Assembly: GCF_027744825.2 (NCBI RefSeq)
Contig: NC_071342.1
Coordinates: 11,117,501-11,181,500, forward strand
Reading direction: 5' to 3'
Source: Synchiropus splendidus
Taxonomy: Eukaryota > Chordata > Actinopteri > Syngnathiformes > Callionymidae
Length of the DNA stretch: 64,000 bases
The position numbers and the translations under genes are program-made. Of the stretch, positions 25,842 through 37,330 are shown in pieces; positions within the stretch are counted from its first letter, which is position 1; the number at the start of each line of letters is the position of its first letter. The notes under the pieces are model-generated. The model had not been told where the DNA came from. It did not search any database and worked only from the letters and a program-made list of their open reading frames with translations.

Positions 25842-28800
25842 AGTAGTAAAGACCCCGACTACAAAATGTGCTGAACCCATTTACTGTCAGTGTTCACTTT
25901 TAATACGGACATCATTGTTGCATCATACGATTCTATGTTGTCTGGAAGTGTCTGCCACATATTTCATAGTCATATTTTTATGTTCAGTATCAGTGAAAGA
26001 TGATGGCAGTCAAACATAGCTTGATGAAGAGCTGTGTTATTAGCGTAACTTCTGAGATCTACTTTCTCCACATGTTCACAGTCAAACTCTCATATTCAAT
26101 ACAAGACACACAAAGTGTCTAGTCTGGCTGTGTTTAAGTGCTGCCTCCACACGGCCCGCCAAAGATGACGCTCTTCTTTACCTTATTCATGAAAATCTCC
26201 TCTTGCCCTTAAATGTAAACAGCGAGCTTGCAGCAGGCTTCGCTGCAGAGCCGCTGGATGTGGACAGATCTGCCTCTGCGAAGTGAGAAAACAAGCTGAG
26301 CCTCTGTGGTCGGCCAGCAGCGCTCCAAAGATCACACAACATAAGCTGTTTGGATGGAATACAATAAACCCACTATTGTGCCTGGACGTGTGTTTGCCAG
26401 ACAAAAGCCGACAGCGAAACCATGTCAGTTATTTTTCTAAAACGAAACCATCGAGTTATTATTCTACACCTTTCTATATAATAGTCTCAACTGCTGCGGT
26501 GGAACGTTTATTTTGTAACCGTTCCGAAGATGCGACTGAGCAGTAGTTTTCAACCGCTCGCTGAGGAGTCGCTTTATGCTTTACACAGTTGCCTCAGTAT
26601 GTACTGGTCGGGTCAACGGTCCCTCAAATGGACACATGTAGACAGACAACCAGTCACTCGTGCATTGCGTCATCGAGTTACCTCTGTTGTGAGCAGACTT
26701 TGGGAGGAAACCAGAGTGTGATCACCACCATGTCTTCACCCTTCAATGAGGAAATTCATATCCTAGCTAGATGAATGGTCCAAGAGTAGCCAAATAAAAC
26801 TGCCAGATCAAATTGTGTCCCAGCTCCTCACTGGCTGTCACATTCTCTTATTGTAATGTTCTTCAATGGAGAATATACAATACACACTCAACTCCCGTGG
26901 CTTTGTCATGTGCGATCAGTGTGTATTAGTGTGAACCAGGGGATGAAAATGCTATTATATAAGGTATGCAGCGCTCTCTTCCAAACAGCCTCTAATCAGA
27001 CAAATTCATCCAGAGCTAATTTGGTTTGATCGCAAAACTGATTCTGTCAGCTGTTTCTTTTCCTGCGTGACAGAGCTGTTCTTGTCTTGACAGCAGATTT
27101 GATGTCATTTTTTTCTGGGTTGACTCTCCAAATGTGCTCCATCAAGTTCGCTTTATTCTGGCTGCTGACAGGTTATTTTTGTCTTCAAATCTCTTCGTTC
27201 CTCTCAGCAGAAGCTGCAGAATTCAATGTATATGGGAACTCTTAACTCTGGGAAACAGACATGTTGATAATATGGATAATGCAATGTATGTCTCTGACTA
27301 GTTTGTTGCCCCCCTCTAAAGCAACTGGAAGGGGAACTGGTCTCTAAATATCGTCACGGATCTAAGATGCATCAACTTGGTATGGTTGGCAAAACAGCCC
27401 ACTACTGAGCCATATGGAATATGGTGTTACTGGAAACACACATTTGGCTGCTATTGCCACTGGTGCTGTACATTATGGGACTTCACTCTCATTATGGGTG
27501 TTAATGTCTTTTTCAACTGTCATGCCTCAGTGCTCACTAAAGTAGGTGACCTAAGAGGCATCTAACTTTTCCATGATAGAAACTTTGAGAGAGAAATGAG
27601 GCTGAACAGCGAGCTTTTGACTCGGCCTCAGCTAAGACTCGACCTTGATTTTAGTGTAATGTGGAGTCACTAATTCACCACTGTATGTTTTTATGGTGAG
27701 GAAAACTGCTGGTGACTTTAGATCTGGTTGACGATAAAGATGCTTCTTTATTCTGCTCTATCTGCATCCACATCATGAGAAATACAGTCAGTCCTTTGGA
27801 GAAGTCAGCAAAATGTCATCATATTAAACTCAACAACAGCTAACCTCACACTGATGGTTTGATTTTCTTGGCATGTGGTGAACCCCTGCATGGATTTAAA
27901 ACCATATTCACCCACATCTTTTCATATTGTGCTAAATCCCAGACAACAGTATTATGAGCTATTTGCCTCTGCTTCCAGGAAGTCACATCAAATACAAGCC
28001 AACTTTCGGTAGACGTGAACAATGAGCCTGTAGTGCCAGAAACTTTGTGGATCTGTCTTGGTTTGTTACACGCTGTCAGTCTCTCGCTGTGGACTGTGAA
28101 TATGTCAAAGTGATTTCTGATCAGCCCCGACATGTTCCCCGGGAGGTGACGGATCATTTGGGGGCGAGTTAAACCTTGAGTCGCAGAACTGGAGAAGGTG
28201 CAATTTCCTGAGATTAAGACACAGGTGGGCTCTAAAAATAATCTAAGATTACTTTGGGGTTTAAGAAAAAGAACTGGTTGATTAAAGATACATGAGCCAA
28301 GAAATTCTGTGATCAGACGAGGGGCCACCCTTGTGGGGGGTCTTTGTCGGGTAAGTTGCTACATGAGAAGTGCAACACTAATTCTTTTCACCAAAGAAGA
28401 CGTGACAGCAGATTCAATTGCACAGGGGTGTGAGTTTCCAAGATTAGCTCAGATGCAATTAGCAGTACTTTTCTCCTGCTATGTTTTCGACAAGTCCAAC
28501 TGAGGCCAGAGCTCAAAAGAAGAGCGGTCTCAGAAAACTGGCAGAGACAGAAGAGACAAAGAAGGTGCAGAAGCAGCCGCATATGAGGAGGAATTACTGT
28601 GAATTGTGTTTCAAAGAAAGTATTACAGCCAGGACGGTAACGTGGGGTATTATTCAGTCACCTTTGATATGTGGAAGGACCAAAGGTTGACAGCAGATTC
28701 TGGCCTAAGGGTACTAGTGCTTGGATTACAGGTAGCGGTGAGTCATTGAGGTTAGTGCTGCTGGACATCCTGAAAGTTCTGGAAACCTCAGCAAGGAGCC

Positions 28801-30127
28801 TTGGTCACAATGCAAAATGATACCGGGTTATTCCACCTTAGCAGATTGTGGACAGTCATGCAGAGAGCCGTGACATATAAAGCAACACTGAGGTGTCACT
28901 TCAATAAATGCCTTCAACCTCCTTGTGGCAAATGACATTGGATATGGAATGGCTTGTCATTCGTTCTTAATGTGTTTGGTCTTATTGCGGGTGAACATAC
29001 CCATCATAGCTAAAGCAATGAACCCAATTTGTATTCCTCTGGATCTGATCATCCATTTGTTCATTCCCATCTTGATATTTGTGATGAGCGTAAAACGCCA
29101 ATGCAGTATATAAATATCCGCTAGAGGGGGCTGTGGTGGAGTTGCATATGCATAGTCACAGTGACAAGAACGGTGTGTGTCCTTTAATTTTCATCAAAAC
29201 ACCCTGTTGTTGCATGTAAACAAGGCAAACATCATGCCTGCAATTGGACTACAGACTGCTTCCTCATCAGCTCTGAGGACTCCGCCATCTGCTCGGCCAT
29301 CTGATGGAGGAAACTGGTTTGGCATCTTCTTACCTTCCACCTCAGACACCAGCAGCCCTGCTCTCCGTGACAAATATATCCTCCAGAAAGCCTCAAATTC
29401 AAATCCACAATCTGGCATGGACCCTTAGACTCCTATTTGATTCATGATAGCCGTGTTTTCCATGAAAGTAATAGCCCACTGTACCTGTCATTTTAATATT
29501 GAAAGCCTTCCATCAGCCTGTCTTTCTCAAGCTGTTATTTTACAACAGTAATGAGCCTCATTTTGGTAAAAGCTAAAGAAAATTACAGTGACATTAATAC
29601 AAAAATTGAGCAGTTGGACTACTGTGAATACCACTGCTTTAAAAGAAAAAAAAAAAAAGGTGGCGTTCTGCTGAGCTGGACGTCTGAGGGAATATTTTAA
29701 TCCGTGCGGGTACTTGGCTGTGAAACTCAGATCATATGCCAAACAGAGAGAAGGTGCCGCGAATAGAGTCCTTTCATCCATCAGCCTTAATGTAATAAAT
29801 GTACATAAATAAATGTACAAAAAAGAGCAGTGCCAAGAATGCAGTGGTATCTCAATCATGGAACACTCCAACATCTTGTCAAAATAAAGCCAAGCAAGAG
29901 CAAAGTAGCGATATATGTTCCTTGTACTCACCTACGGCCTGAACTTTGGGCAGTGACCCAGTATCACTTCACTGCAGTAGAGCTGGACCTGCCCTTGGAG
30001 ATAAGGTGAGGATCTCAGTCATCTAGGAGTAAGTCAGAGTAGAGCCATTGCTCCACTGCAACAGTAACACAGTTAAGGTTGTGAGGGCACTTTCTATGGT
30101 AGCCCCTGAATACAGCCAGGTGAGGTG

Positions 30128-30131
<4 letters not shown>

Positions 30132-30214
<83 letters not shown>
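30132..30214. repeat. Long (TA)n microsatellite
   Basis: An 83-bp uninterrupted TA tract. The Tyr-Ile open frames on both strands come entirely from it. Confidence 0.98.
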
Positions 30215-30216
<2 letters not shown>

Positions 30217-32922
30217 CTCAACTTGGTCCAGGTGACCGCTCAGAGAGTTTGTGTGTTTGCTCAGACATATGAAAAATTTAATTAATTTTGTCCACTGGAG
30301 GCCACCGTATTCTGTGACCGCTCCTCACGGAAGAGTGAGCCTGTGTAGATCAGGCTAAAATGAAGAGAAAAAAGTTTCTTTCACTGTCTACACAGTGAAT
30401 TTCCTCACCTGACTAGCGTGTAGTCTGTGTGTATTGTAGTCTGAAACCTGCGCTGCAACGATTCTCTCTCCTGTGCATAACTCCGCCGCCCCAATTGCCT
30501 CAGTGCATGTGCACATTTTGACAAATCACGAGTGTCTTTAAGAGGAATCAGCTCTTAAACATCAGCCAGCTCCAATAGTTCACTTCAAATAGCAGCTCTT
30601 CTAGTTGCTGTTCGCCCCATTGTGTATGTATGTGTCAGATGGCCTGTAGTCTGGAAATTGCGGTAATTTATATTCAATTCAGGATGAATTTTTGTTGCGC
30701 AGCGTAGATATTTTTGTGCACTGAGATCGTGTCAGCTGTGCGCAATTGTGCGCACAGCTAAGAGGGAACATTGGAGTGCATACCCAACATGAGAGATACT
30801 GTGAAGAACATTCTTTAGAAGAACCTCAGAGGCACTGAAAAGGTTCAAGAACATGCTAAAAGCACAACATTGTTCGCATTAATGGCCACTCATGTGTCGA
30901 TTAAATAGTTACATAGAGAACAGACAGAAAATGTGTGAGTATTTCGCCATTAATCGCAAGTTAACTCACCTCCACCTCCATTTTTTTTTTTTTGATCCAG
31001 TGACAGCCCTTCAATTGGGGTTCGATGTTTGGGGGTATTGACCAAATAAGTTTTTCAAAATGAGGTGCAGGCTGTTTTGGATTTTAATAGGGGGAGATTT
31101 TGACATTTAGTAAACTGTGTCGCTTTACATGAAAGGCTCATTAATGCTACCAGAGATAAGCAGAAGATGATGGATGGGGCTGATTCCTGATACTTTAAAA
31201 GTGCAACAAGGATCTCCATTGATTCAGTATTCAGTATTTTAACTCTACAAGACTCACCATTAACCCCAACTATGGGTAGCCATAGCAACAAGGCAGCCAT
31301 ACATATGTAAGTGAGTTCCACTAGCTCAGTGGGAAGTTATGTGAGTCTTGGTCTCGCAGCAGACCTCCATGTTTTCTCAGCAATAAAAGTCTTTCCACAC
31401 ATGTCCCCAGGAGGCCAATCCCACAGAGCCTGACACAGTCAGAGGAGGATAAAGATGTATTTTAATCACTGAAGTGGCGACCGGGTCAGAATTTAATTGG
31501 GAATAAAAACAGTTGTGGCTGCGTTTTACAGCGCTATGAATATATATGAAGGAGGAGAGAGAGAAAAATCACAAGCTTTTAAATGGGCTCATAGGGGATT
31601 TTTTAAATTTCTATAACCCAACAGAAATATATTTGAGATGAATTACACCCTTTAAAGTGACGAAACATGTCTTATTAGATTGAATTATTGCTGAAACTAT
31701 ACAATGAAATCACATATACAGGACTGTAGCAGCAATGACACTTAAGAAAGCAGTTCTCCAAACATGAGGACCCAAGTCCAGGTGGACATAAATGATGAGA
31801 ATCTGCGAGAGGAACTGATGGAAACTCCTAAATATCTATTGCTGCTTCATTGCTTCAGAGGTCAGACAGTTTGACTGACTCAGCGTAATCCAGCATCTCA
31901 AAGACAAAGTCAAGCGTCCACTGCATCATGAGTGTCCTTGCTCACTGTGTCATAGCTTCACTTGAAATGACGAATCACCCTCCTCCTCACCACATTAACA
32001 TGATCACAGGGGGTTCAGTGCACGCCGAACACCACCCTAATCCCTTTCATTATATCCTCTTCCTTGGTTTCCCCTTCCTTTCAAAGAGGACGAATCATAA
32101 CGTCATCCCTGGCTTGATCAAAACTGCATTCCGAGAACATCTAGTTGGCCTCCAGCGAATCGCTCCGCTAATGCAGCAGTTCTCTTCAATTAGATGAGAC
32201 TATTTATATCCCGCATTTGATGAAATCCTTTCTTTGGATGGACGGAGATTGTGACTTCCTCTGCCGGCAAGCTTGTCAACGTTTGAGGAATTTGTTGTTA
32301 CGCAGCAGATGAGTCAGGAAATCACATTCATGGTCACAAAATAGGACGCTTTGTTTCAGAGTCGCAGTGTTCTAGAAGGCAGAACAGACAGGGGTTAAGG
32401 ATCTTATGCTGACATCATGTGACTCAACTTTGAGGGGGCTTTGTGGCATTTCACTGGGTTGTCATCAGACAGAGGTGGTCGGCTGCTTCCACGTGTATTT
32501 TGTTGCCAACAGAGTTTAGACTTGCTGTGATTGTTGTGTGTGTGTGCTCATCACAGCCCACACATGGTTGCACTGGGGTCAAACAACATGCTGCAACACA
32601 GCACCTTGTAAAAAATATACACAGACATATTCAAATACTGAATTAGGTTGAGTCAAAATTAGCTGATGGAACCCTATTTTGATTCCAGTGGAGGAGGTTG
32701 AAGTTGATGTCCCGTCAGCTGCCATAATATAATACACTGCTTGCCTTATGTGGTTCATCACTCATGGTCTCATGAGGAGGACAGTGAAGCCCTTCACCTT
32801 ACTGGTCTTTTTTAAACTGTAAGGGGGCTATGTGAGGAAGTCACCGATGAATGTTCATTGTGGTGTCACAGCCTTTTTTTTTAAAGTCACTTACCGTGCT
32901 GCGATCAGTGTGTTCCACTTAT

Positions 32923-33363
32923 AGTGGTTAGGAGAGAAGAATGCCCGTTCAAGAAGCGAATTGTTTGAAATCTGAATCGATTTTTCCCATTACAATGAAT
33001 GGAAAAAGAAACAATGCGTTCCAAGCCTTAAAATAGGCTTTTGTAGGAGTGAATGTAGAGTGTGTGCTGCAGGTGCGCTGTTCCTCTATGTGTGTGGCCG
33101 CTGCATGTGGGAGGGGTTGCCGAGTGAGTGACGTCTCTCCAGAAGTGAAGAGGTGCCCGGTGCGTGTCCAGCTCTGAATGTGCGCTTCTGTGCAGTTTGG
33201 CTGTGACAAAGTCATAAACCAAGTAACGCTCTGTCCCAGACTCGCCTCATCCCTGTCCCAGCTCCAGCCCACAACAGGACATCAAACCCTGGAGTGAGTG
33301 CTCCAGCCTCGGAGGTGTTCAAATTCCAATTTGTCCGGGACGTTCGAAAACCGAGGTACCACG
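32923..33363. mobile_element. MITE copy related to the 44.5-kb element
   Basis: From about 32944 the sequence matches 44560-44840 with only scattered differences. The right end GTTCGAAAACCGAGGTACCAC corresponds to the terminal inverted repeat of the 44.5-kb copy. The left terminus is decayed (only AGTGGT near 32926 remains). The internal open frames shared by both copies are not plausible genes. Confidence 0.7.
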
Positions 33364-33493
33364 GCAACGCTACAAAAGATAAAGGTTGGGATTATTCTGT
33401 ATAATTACTGGATATGTGTCACTTGAAATACTTAAAGGATTCATGTGTTTCAGTCACCTTACCCACTAGAGGCACCCTGAGAAAGCACAGTCA

Positions 33494-33756
33494 CAGTGGT
33501 GGAAAAAAAGTGTTCGGACACGATCTCAAATATTGTCATGAAAAATCATTTTTGTGTTCCAAAAGGTGTTTTTGTTGTTTACAAGAAAGACTAAGAAAAG
33601 TCAGTACTTAACATTGTTGGTATCAAAGTGAACAAAATGGGTTCAAAACTGAACAAAAAATAAATAAAGCATCAGATCATCAAATTAATATTTAATAGTC
33701 CTTCCATTAGCACACAGTAGAAGGCATTGAGTGTCCAAAACATTTTTCCTCCACTG
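33494..33756. mobile_element. Tc1/mariner-like MITE
   Basis: A 263-bp element. The left terminus CAGTGGTGGAAAAAAAGTG and the reverse-complemented right terminus CAGTGGAGGAAAAATGTTTT form inverted repeats of about 24 bp. TA follows the right end and CA precedes the left, consistent with one mutated TA duplication. There is no coding capacity. Confidence 0.7.
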
Positions 33757-36427
33757 TATGTACTGCACTAAGTAGCATCACTCCCCAAGTGAGATTGTGT
33801 TACTCAAGCACATCTTCCCTAGTGGAAGTGCACCCTCCTCCCTGGACTCCCAGGCTGCAGTGGACTGGTGGAAGAGCTTCTTTCATCATAGATGTGATGT
33901 GAACTTTTAACACATTGTGGAACATAACCTTTCTCAAATCCAATAGTCATTTGTCTAAAAACATCTTCAGAATCAGTTACCTCTCACTTGTATTCCAGAC
34001 TGAACACGACCAGTTTCAGAAACTTCCGAACAACGGTGGACGCCAGACTTCCCCAACAGAAGATCTCTCTGCCGCAGAAGCAAACAAAAACACATGAGCT
34101 ATTTTCAATTTCAGATCGTGCCCCAGAGTAAATGGATCAACTTTGGCCTGGTTTCAGCTGAGGTTTGTTGTAATATACTCACTCACTTCCCATCAGTCCC
34201 ATGTTGGGTTTATTTCTTTGGGTCAAGGCTTTCTCATTTCCTGCCATGTAGACAGAAATTGCAGCTTGAAATGTGTGACATACGTATTTGGGTGAGCAAA
34301 GTCCCGAGCTGGTGGCCAAGTCAAGAGCAGCAGACCGTGTTTGAAGTGGCGCTTTGCCCAGAAGACATGCAACATGCAGGTCAAGAACATGTAGAGAGTC
34401 AATGTAAATCTTGTGTTGAGACCACCGGCGTTGGAGGAAACACTGAATAGACTCTGTGAACAAAAGAGTATCTTAAATAATATTAAATCATAGTTTATAT
34501 TTTGTTTTGCAAAAATTAACACAAAGTTTTACTGAAAAAGTATGGTGGATCAAACTTACTTTTTTTGTAGTTGCCATATTGAACCATAGTTCTTCAGATG
34601 AAAAGAGTCACACCTAAACCATTCTGCTTATTCAATATATAAGCAGCACCACACTGTTTGTATTCATGACACGACCCCGCAGAAGCGCCATTGCATCTCA
34701 GCATGTTGTGGTCAACTGGAGCTGACATTCATGCTGTCCGCCTGGGGGGGCGAGGTTTCAGCTCCGCAACACTTCGGTAGCTTTTCAAATAACATCATGT
34801 CACCACAGATGGAGGGTGAGCCGCAACTCAAGGTAACACAAACTCTGACACTGGTCATCCCCAAGTCCTTTATGGAATTGTTTGAATACACAGTTGAAAG
34901 GATAAGTGTCACAAAAATGACCATGTATGGGAGGTGTTGGTTATTTTGAGGAACTTATCCAGCAGCCGTGACAGCGACGACACAAAAGGAGCGTTCAACA
35001 GCCTGTCGAGCAGTGATTCTTCACTTGAGGGTCAGGACCTGAAAGTGGGTCACAGTGGGTGTATTCACCATTATAAAGTGACCTGCTTTTATTATTTAGT
35101 CAAAGATAATTATATTGTGATCATCGTGGTCATGTATGAGTTTCTAGCTGCAAATTTAGTCTATTCCATGATTTGTAGTGGAGCCCTCAGTTCTCACAAG
35201 TGCGTCCTTTTAGTTACTGGCAAAGGACAAAACTGGTAAAAATATAGAATATTTGTTCAGTATGGAGGTTAATAAATACGACAAGACTTAGAAGTGCTAA
35301 CACTGAAGAATGATGTTGATGCTCTGGAAGAGATTTATGTGTTGATAAAGCGTGACTCACAAAGTTCCCCACAAACCAACAGTTTTCAATGAATTTATTT
35401 CTCCTTTTTCAAGAGGAATCATAATATTTCTGCCCCTGGACTGGATAGAAAAACAACTACCAGTCAAATTGCGGTCGCTTATTATATACAGTACATAGTG
35501 ACTTTCCAGTTGAGGAAGCCAATGGAAATCAACAGAGCGTGCCATTATTTAGTGGATTTTTGGGTGAAAATATTCATGCATTGGAGCCCTGGAACGTTCC
35601 CTGATAATATCAGCTCAATAATAAACCCAATATTTATGAACAGAGGAATGTTGACTTGGAAGTAACACACATTTATATGCAAAGGCAAATGTGTGTTTCA
35701 ACACGCAACGCCAGAAAAAAATCTGTGCCAGTGGGAGATTAGAAACACATCTTTTTCAGCAATCTGGAGTAAGCAGCGGGATCCTGGCAGGCGATGCTAG
35801 TCCTGTATAATTCTTGTTTTGTTGAAGCGCCTGCTTCCCTTGCACTGTAGTTCCTATTTCCATTCATAAGCTCAGGCCACTGCGGAGCCTTTGGGGAGAT
35901 ATCTCAGTGTGTAAATGCAACACAGTTACTGCCAGGAACAGGCTCTCATAATCATACCCCGGGGGGAATATGTCTCTAATAATTGCAGTAGATGTCATGA
36001 CTTGGATTATCCCAGAAATGAATATTATACATTACATTTTCAAGTCATCTGTGGGAACCAATATTTATTTATATACATGTTTTTATACACACGCCTGCTA
36101 GCCTGGTAGCGTGTTTGTATTTCGAATGGTCAGTGAAAGATTTAAACATTTATAGCTTTGGAAAATGGAAGAAGATTGTGTTGTGAAGATTTCACCCAAG
36201 AACCTATGAATGTTTAATATTCGACGGTGGAGAAGGTTTCTCTCACCAACAACAGCAACAAAAGATCTTCAGCACATTTATATGGATATATTTTGTTCGC
36301 TGCTTACTCATCACAGTTAGCACTGTCAACAATTACAATGATCTGGGTGAATATATTTTGATCGGTTTAACACATGCCATAATAAGAAATACAATTTGAC
36401 CAGGTAGAAAAAGCAGCAAGGATGTTC

Positions 36428-36474
36428 TGGCCTATTTACCAGAACAGCTAAGGGCTGTTCTGGTAAATAGGCCA
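36428..36474. repeat. Perfect 21-bp inverted repeat (hairpin)
   Basis: Arms 36428-36448 and 36454-36474 are perfectly complementary around a 5-nt TAAGG loop. The arm contains GGCCTATTTACCAGAACAGC. It lies 0.76 kb upstream of the golga7b start codon. No surrounding transposon ends were seen. Confidence 0.95.
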
Positions 36475-37059
36475 AGAGAATACACAAATGGTTTTCCACA
36501 TTTATGTGCTTTCACATTCATAAATAATGTGGACTCTTTATGGTCAGAACAGGGAAGTTGGCCAACTAGTGTTGTTCACCATTTTGGCAGCAGAAATGAA
36601 CCTTTTACTTCAGCAGAATAGTAGAATCATCTAGTCTCAGTCAAGAAGAAGCTCACAATCCAACTGAATAATTTTCCTTTGCTTCTGTGTAAGATCACAG
36701 TGATCTGAGAAGTGTTGTGCACTTAAGACTAAAATTTTATTCAATTTAGAGTCAATCTCGGATGGGCCAAATAAAACTACTTAAGCGGCCAGTTTTGGCC
36801 CCCGGGCCGTGAGTTTGAGACATACTCAATTATGTTTATGACTCTTACATGGAGGTTCACGTCACAATACACAACTTAAAATTAAATTATTTACATGAAC
36901 TTAGTCCTGATAGGATTACTCATTATATTTGGTTGGTCCTAGTGAGCATTTCTGACTGCATAAAACTACCTACCAAAATAAAACGTTTAAAATTCCGACA
37001 TCGAAACGTGAGCACTTGTTGGCATTCTTAAGAACGACATCACACTTGTTACGCCTCAG

Positions 37060-37330
37060 TTGAACGGATTACGCGACAGCTTACTGTAGTTTTCATGCTG
37101 TCGCATGACGATGAACACGCACAGGCGCGTGCGCACCACCCAGTCGGCGCTCACGTGCTCCTCGCGCTCGCGCCAGCAGCCTGAGCAGTGTCCACGAGCG
37201 TCTTGAGCGCGGGTCTTCCTGGCGGCAACATGGCGACAGAGGTGAGTCCTGCGCTGTTATTCAGGAATTGAGTGGACCTTAAACACTGAGCCGGAGCGGA
37301 CGTGACCCTCTCTGGCTGGTTTCTGGAGGC
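37060..37330 (+). promoter_or_regulatory. golga7b: CpG-rich golga7b promoter and 5' UTR
   Basis: A sharp CpG-rich island in otherwise CpG-poor DNA surrounds the first coding exon. It contains an NRF1-like palindrome GGCGCGTGCGCA (37124-37135) and an E-box CACGTG (37152-37157). No TATA box is evident. This fits a dispersed CpG-island promoter of a broadly or neuronally expressed gene. Factor binding is inferred. Confidence 0.6.
37230..37241 (+). CDS. golga7b: golga7b coding exon 1 (MATE)
   Basis: Twelve coding nucleotides, ATGGCGACAGAG, are followed directly by the consensus donor GTGAGT. Human GOLGA7B also begins MATE. The exon is too short to appear as an open frame but is fixed by the promoter island and the downstream phase 0. 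Confidence 0.9.

Larger units (their letters stand above)
14901..37059. other. Intergenic region between sfrp5 and golga7b
   Basis: About 22 kb without a recognisable gene. It contains transposon remnants (15.7-15.9, 18.1-18.5, 19.0-19.6, 32.9-33.4 and 33.5-33.8 kb), a 4-bp-periodic minisatellite (25.6-25.8 kb), a long TA microsatellite (30.1-30.2 kb) and a perfect hairpin at 36.4 kb. The blocks at 19.6-19.95 and 20.85-21.3 kb are A-rich and repeat-like but not assigned. Remaining sequence looks unique and non-coding. A short piece at 36778-36828 resembles a hAT terminus. Confidence 0.7.

Noticed and set aside
25312..25880. Minus-strand open frames of up to 139 codons rich in Ser, His and Pro
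   Set aside because: They are translations of the GATGGACA minisatellite and show its periodicity. There is no start context or domain.
28388..28582. Minus-strand frame beginning MRLLLHLLCLFCLCQF as a signal-peptide exon for the 27.8-kb open frame
   Set aside because: Hydrophobic and Leu-rich but short, with no convincing donor or acceptor linking it to the downstream frame.
30015..30272. Open frames on both strands with a long Tyr-Ile repeat
   Set aside because: Produced entirely by the TA microsatellite.
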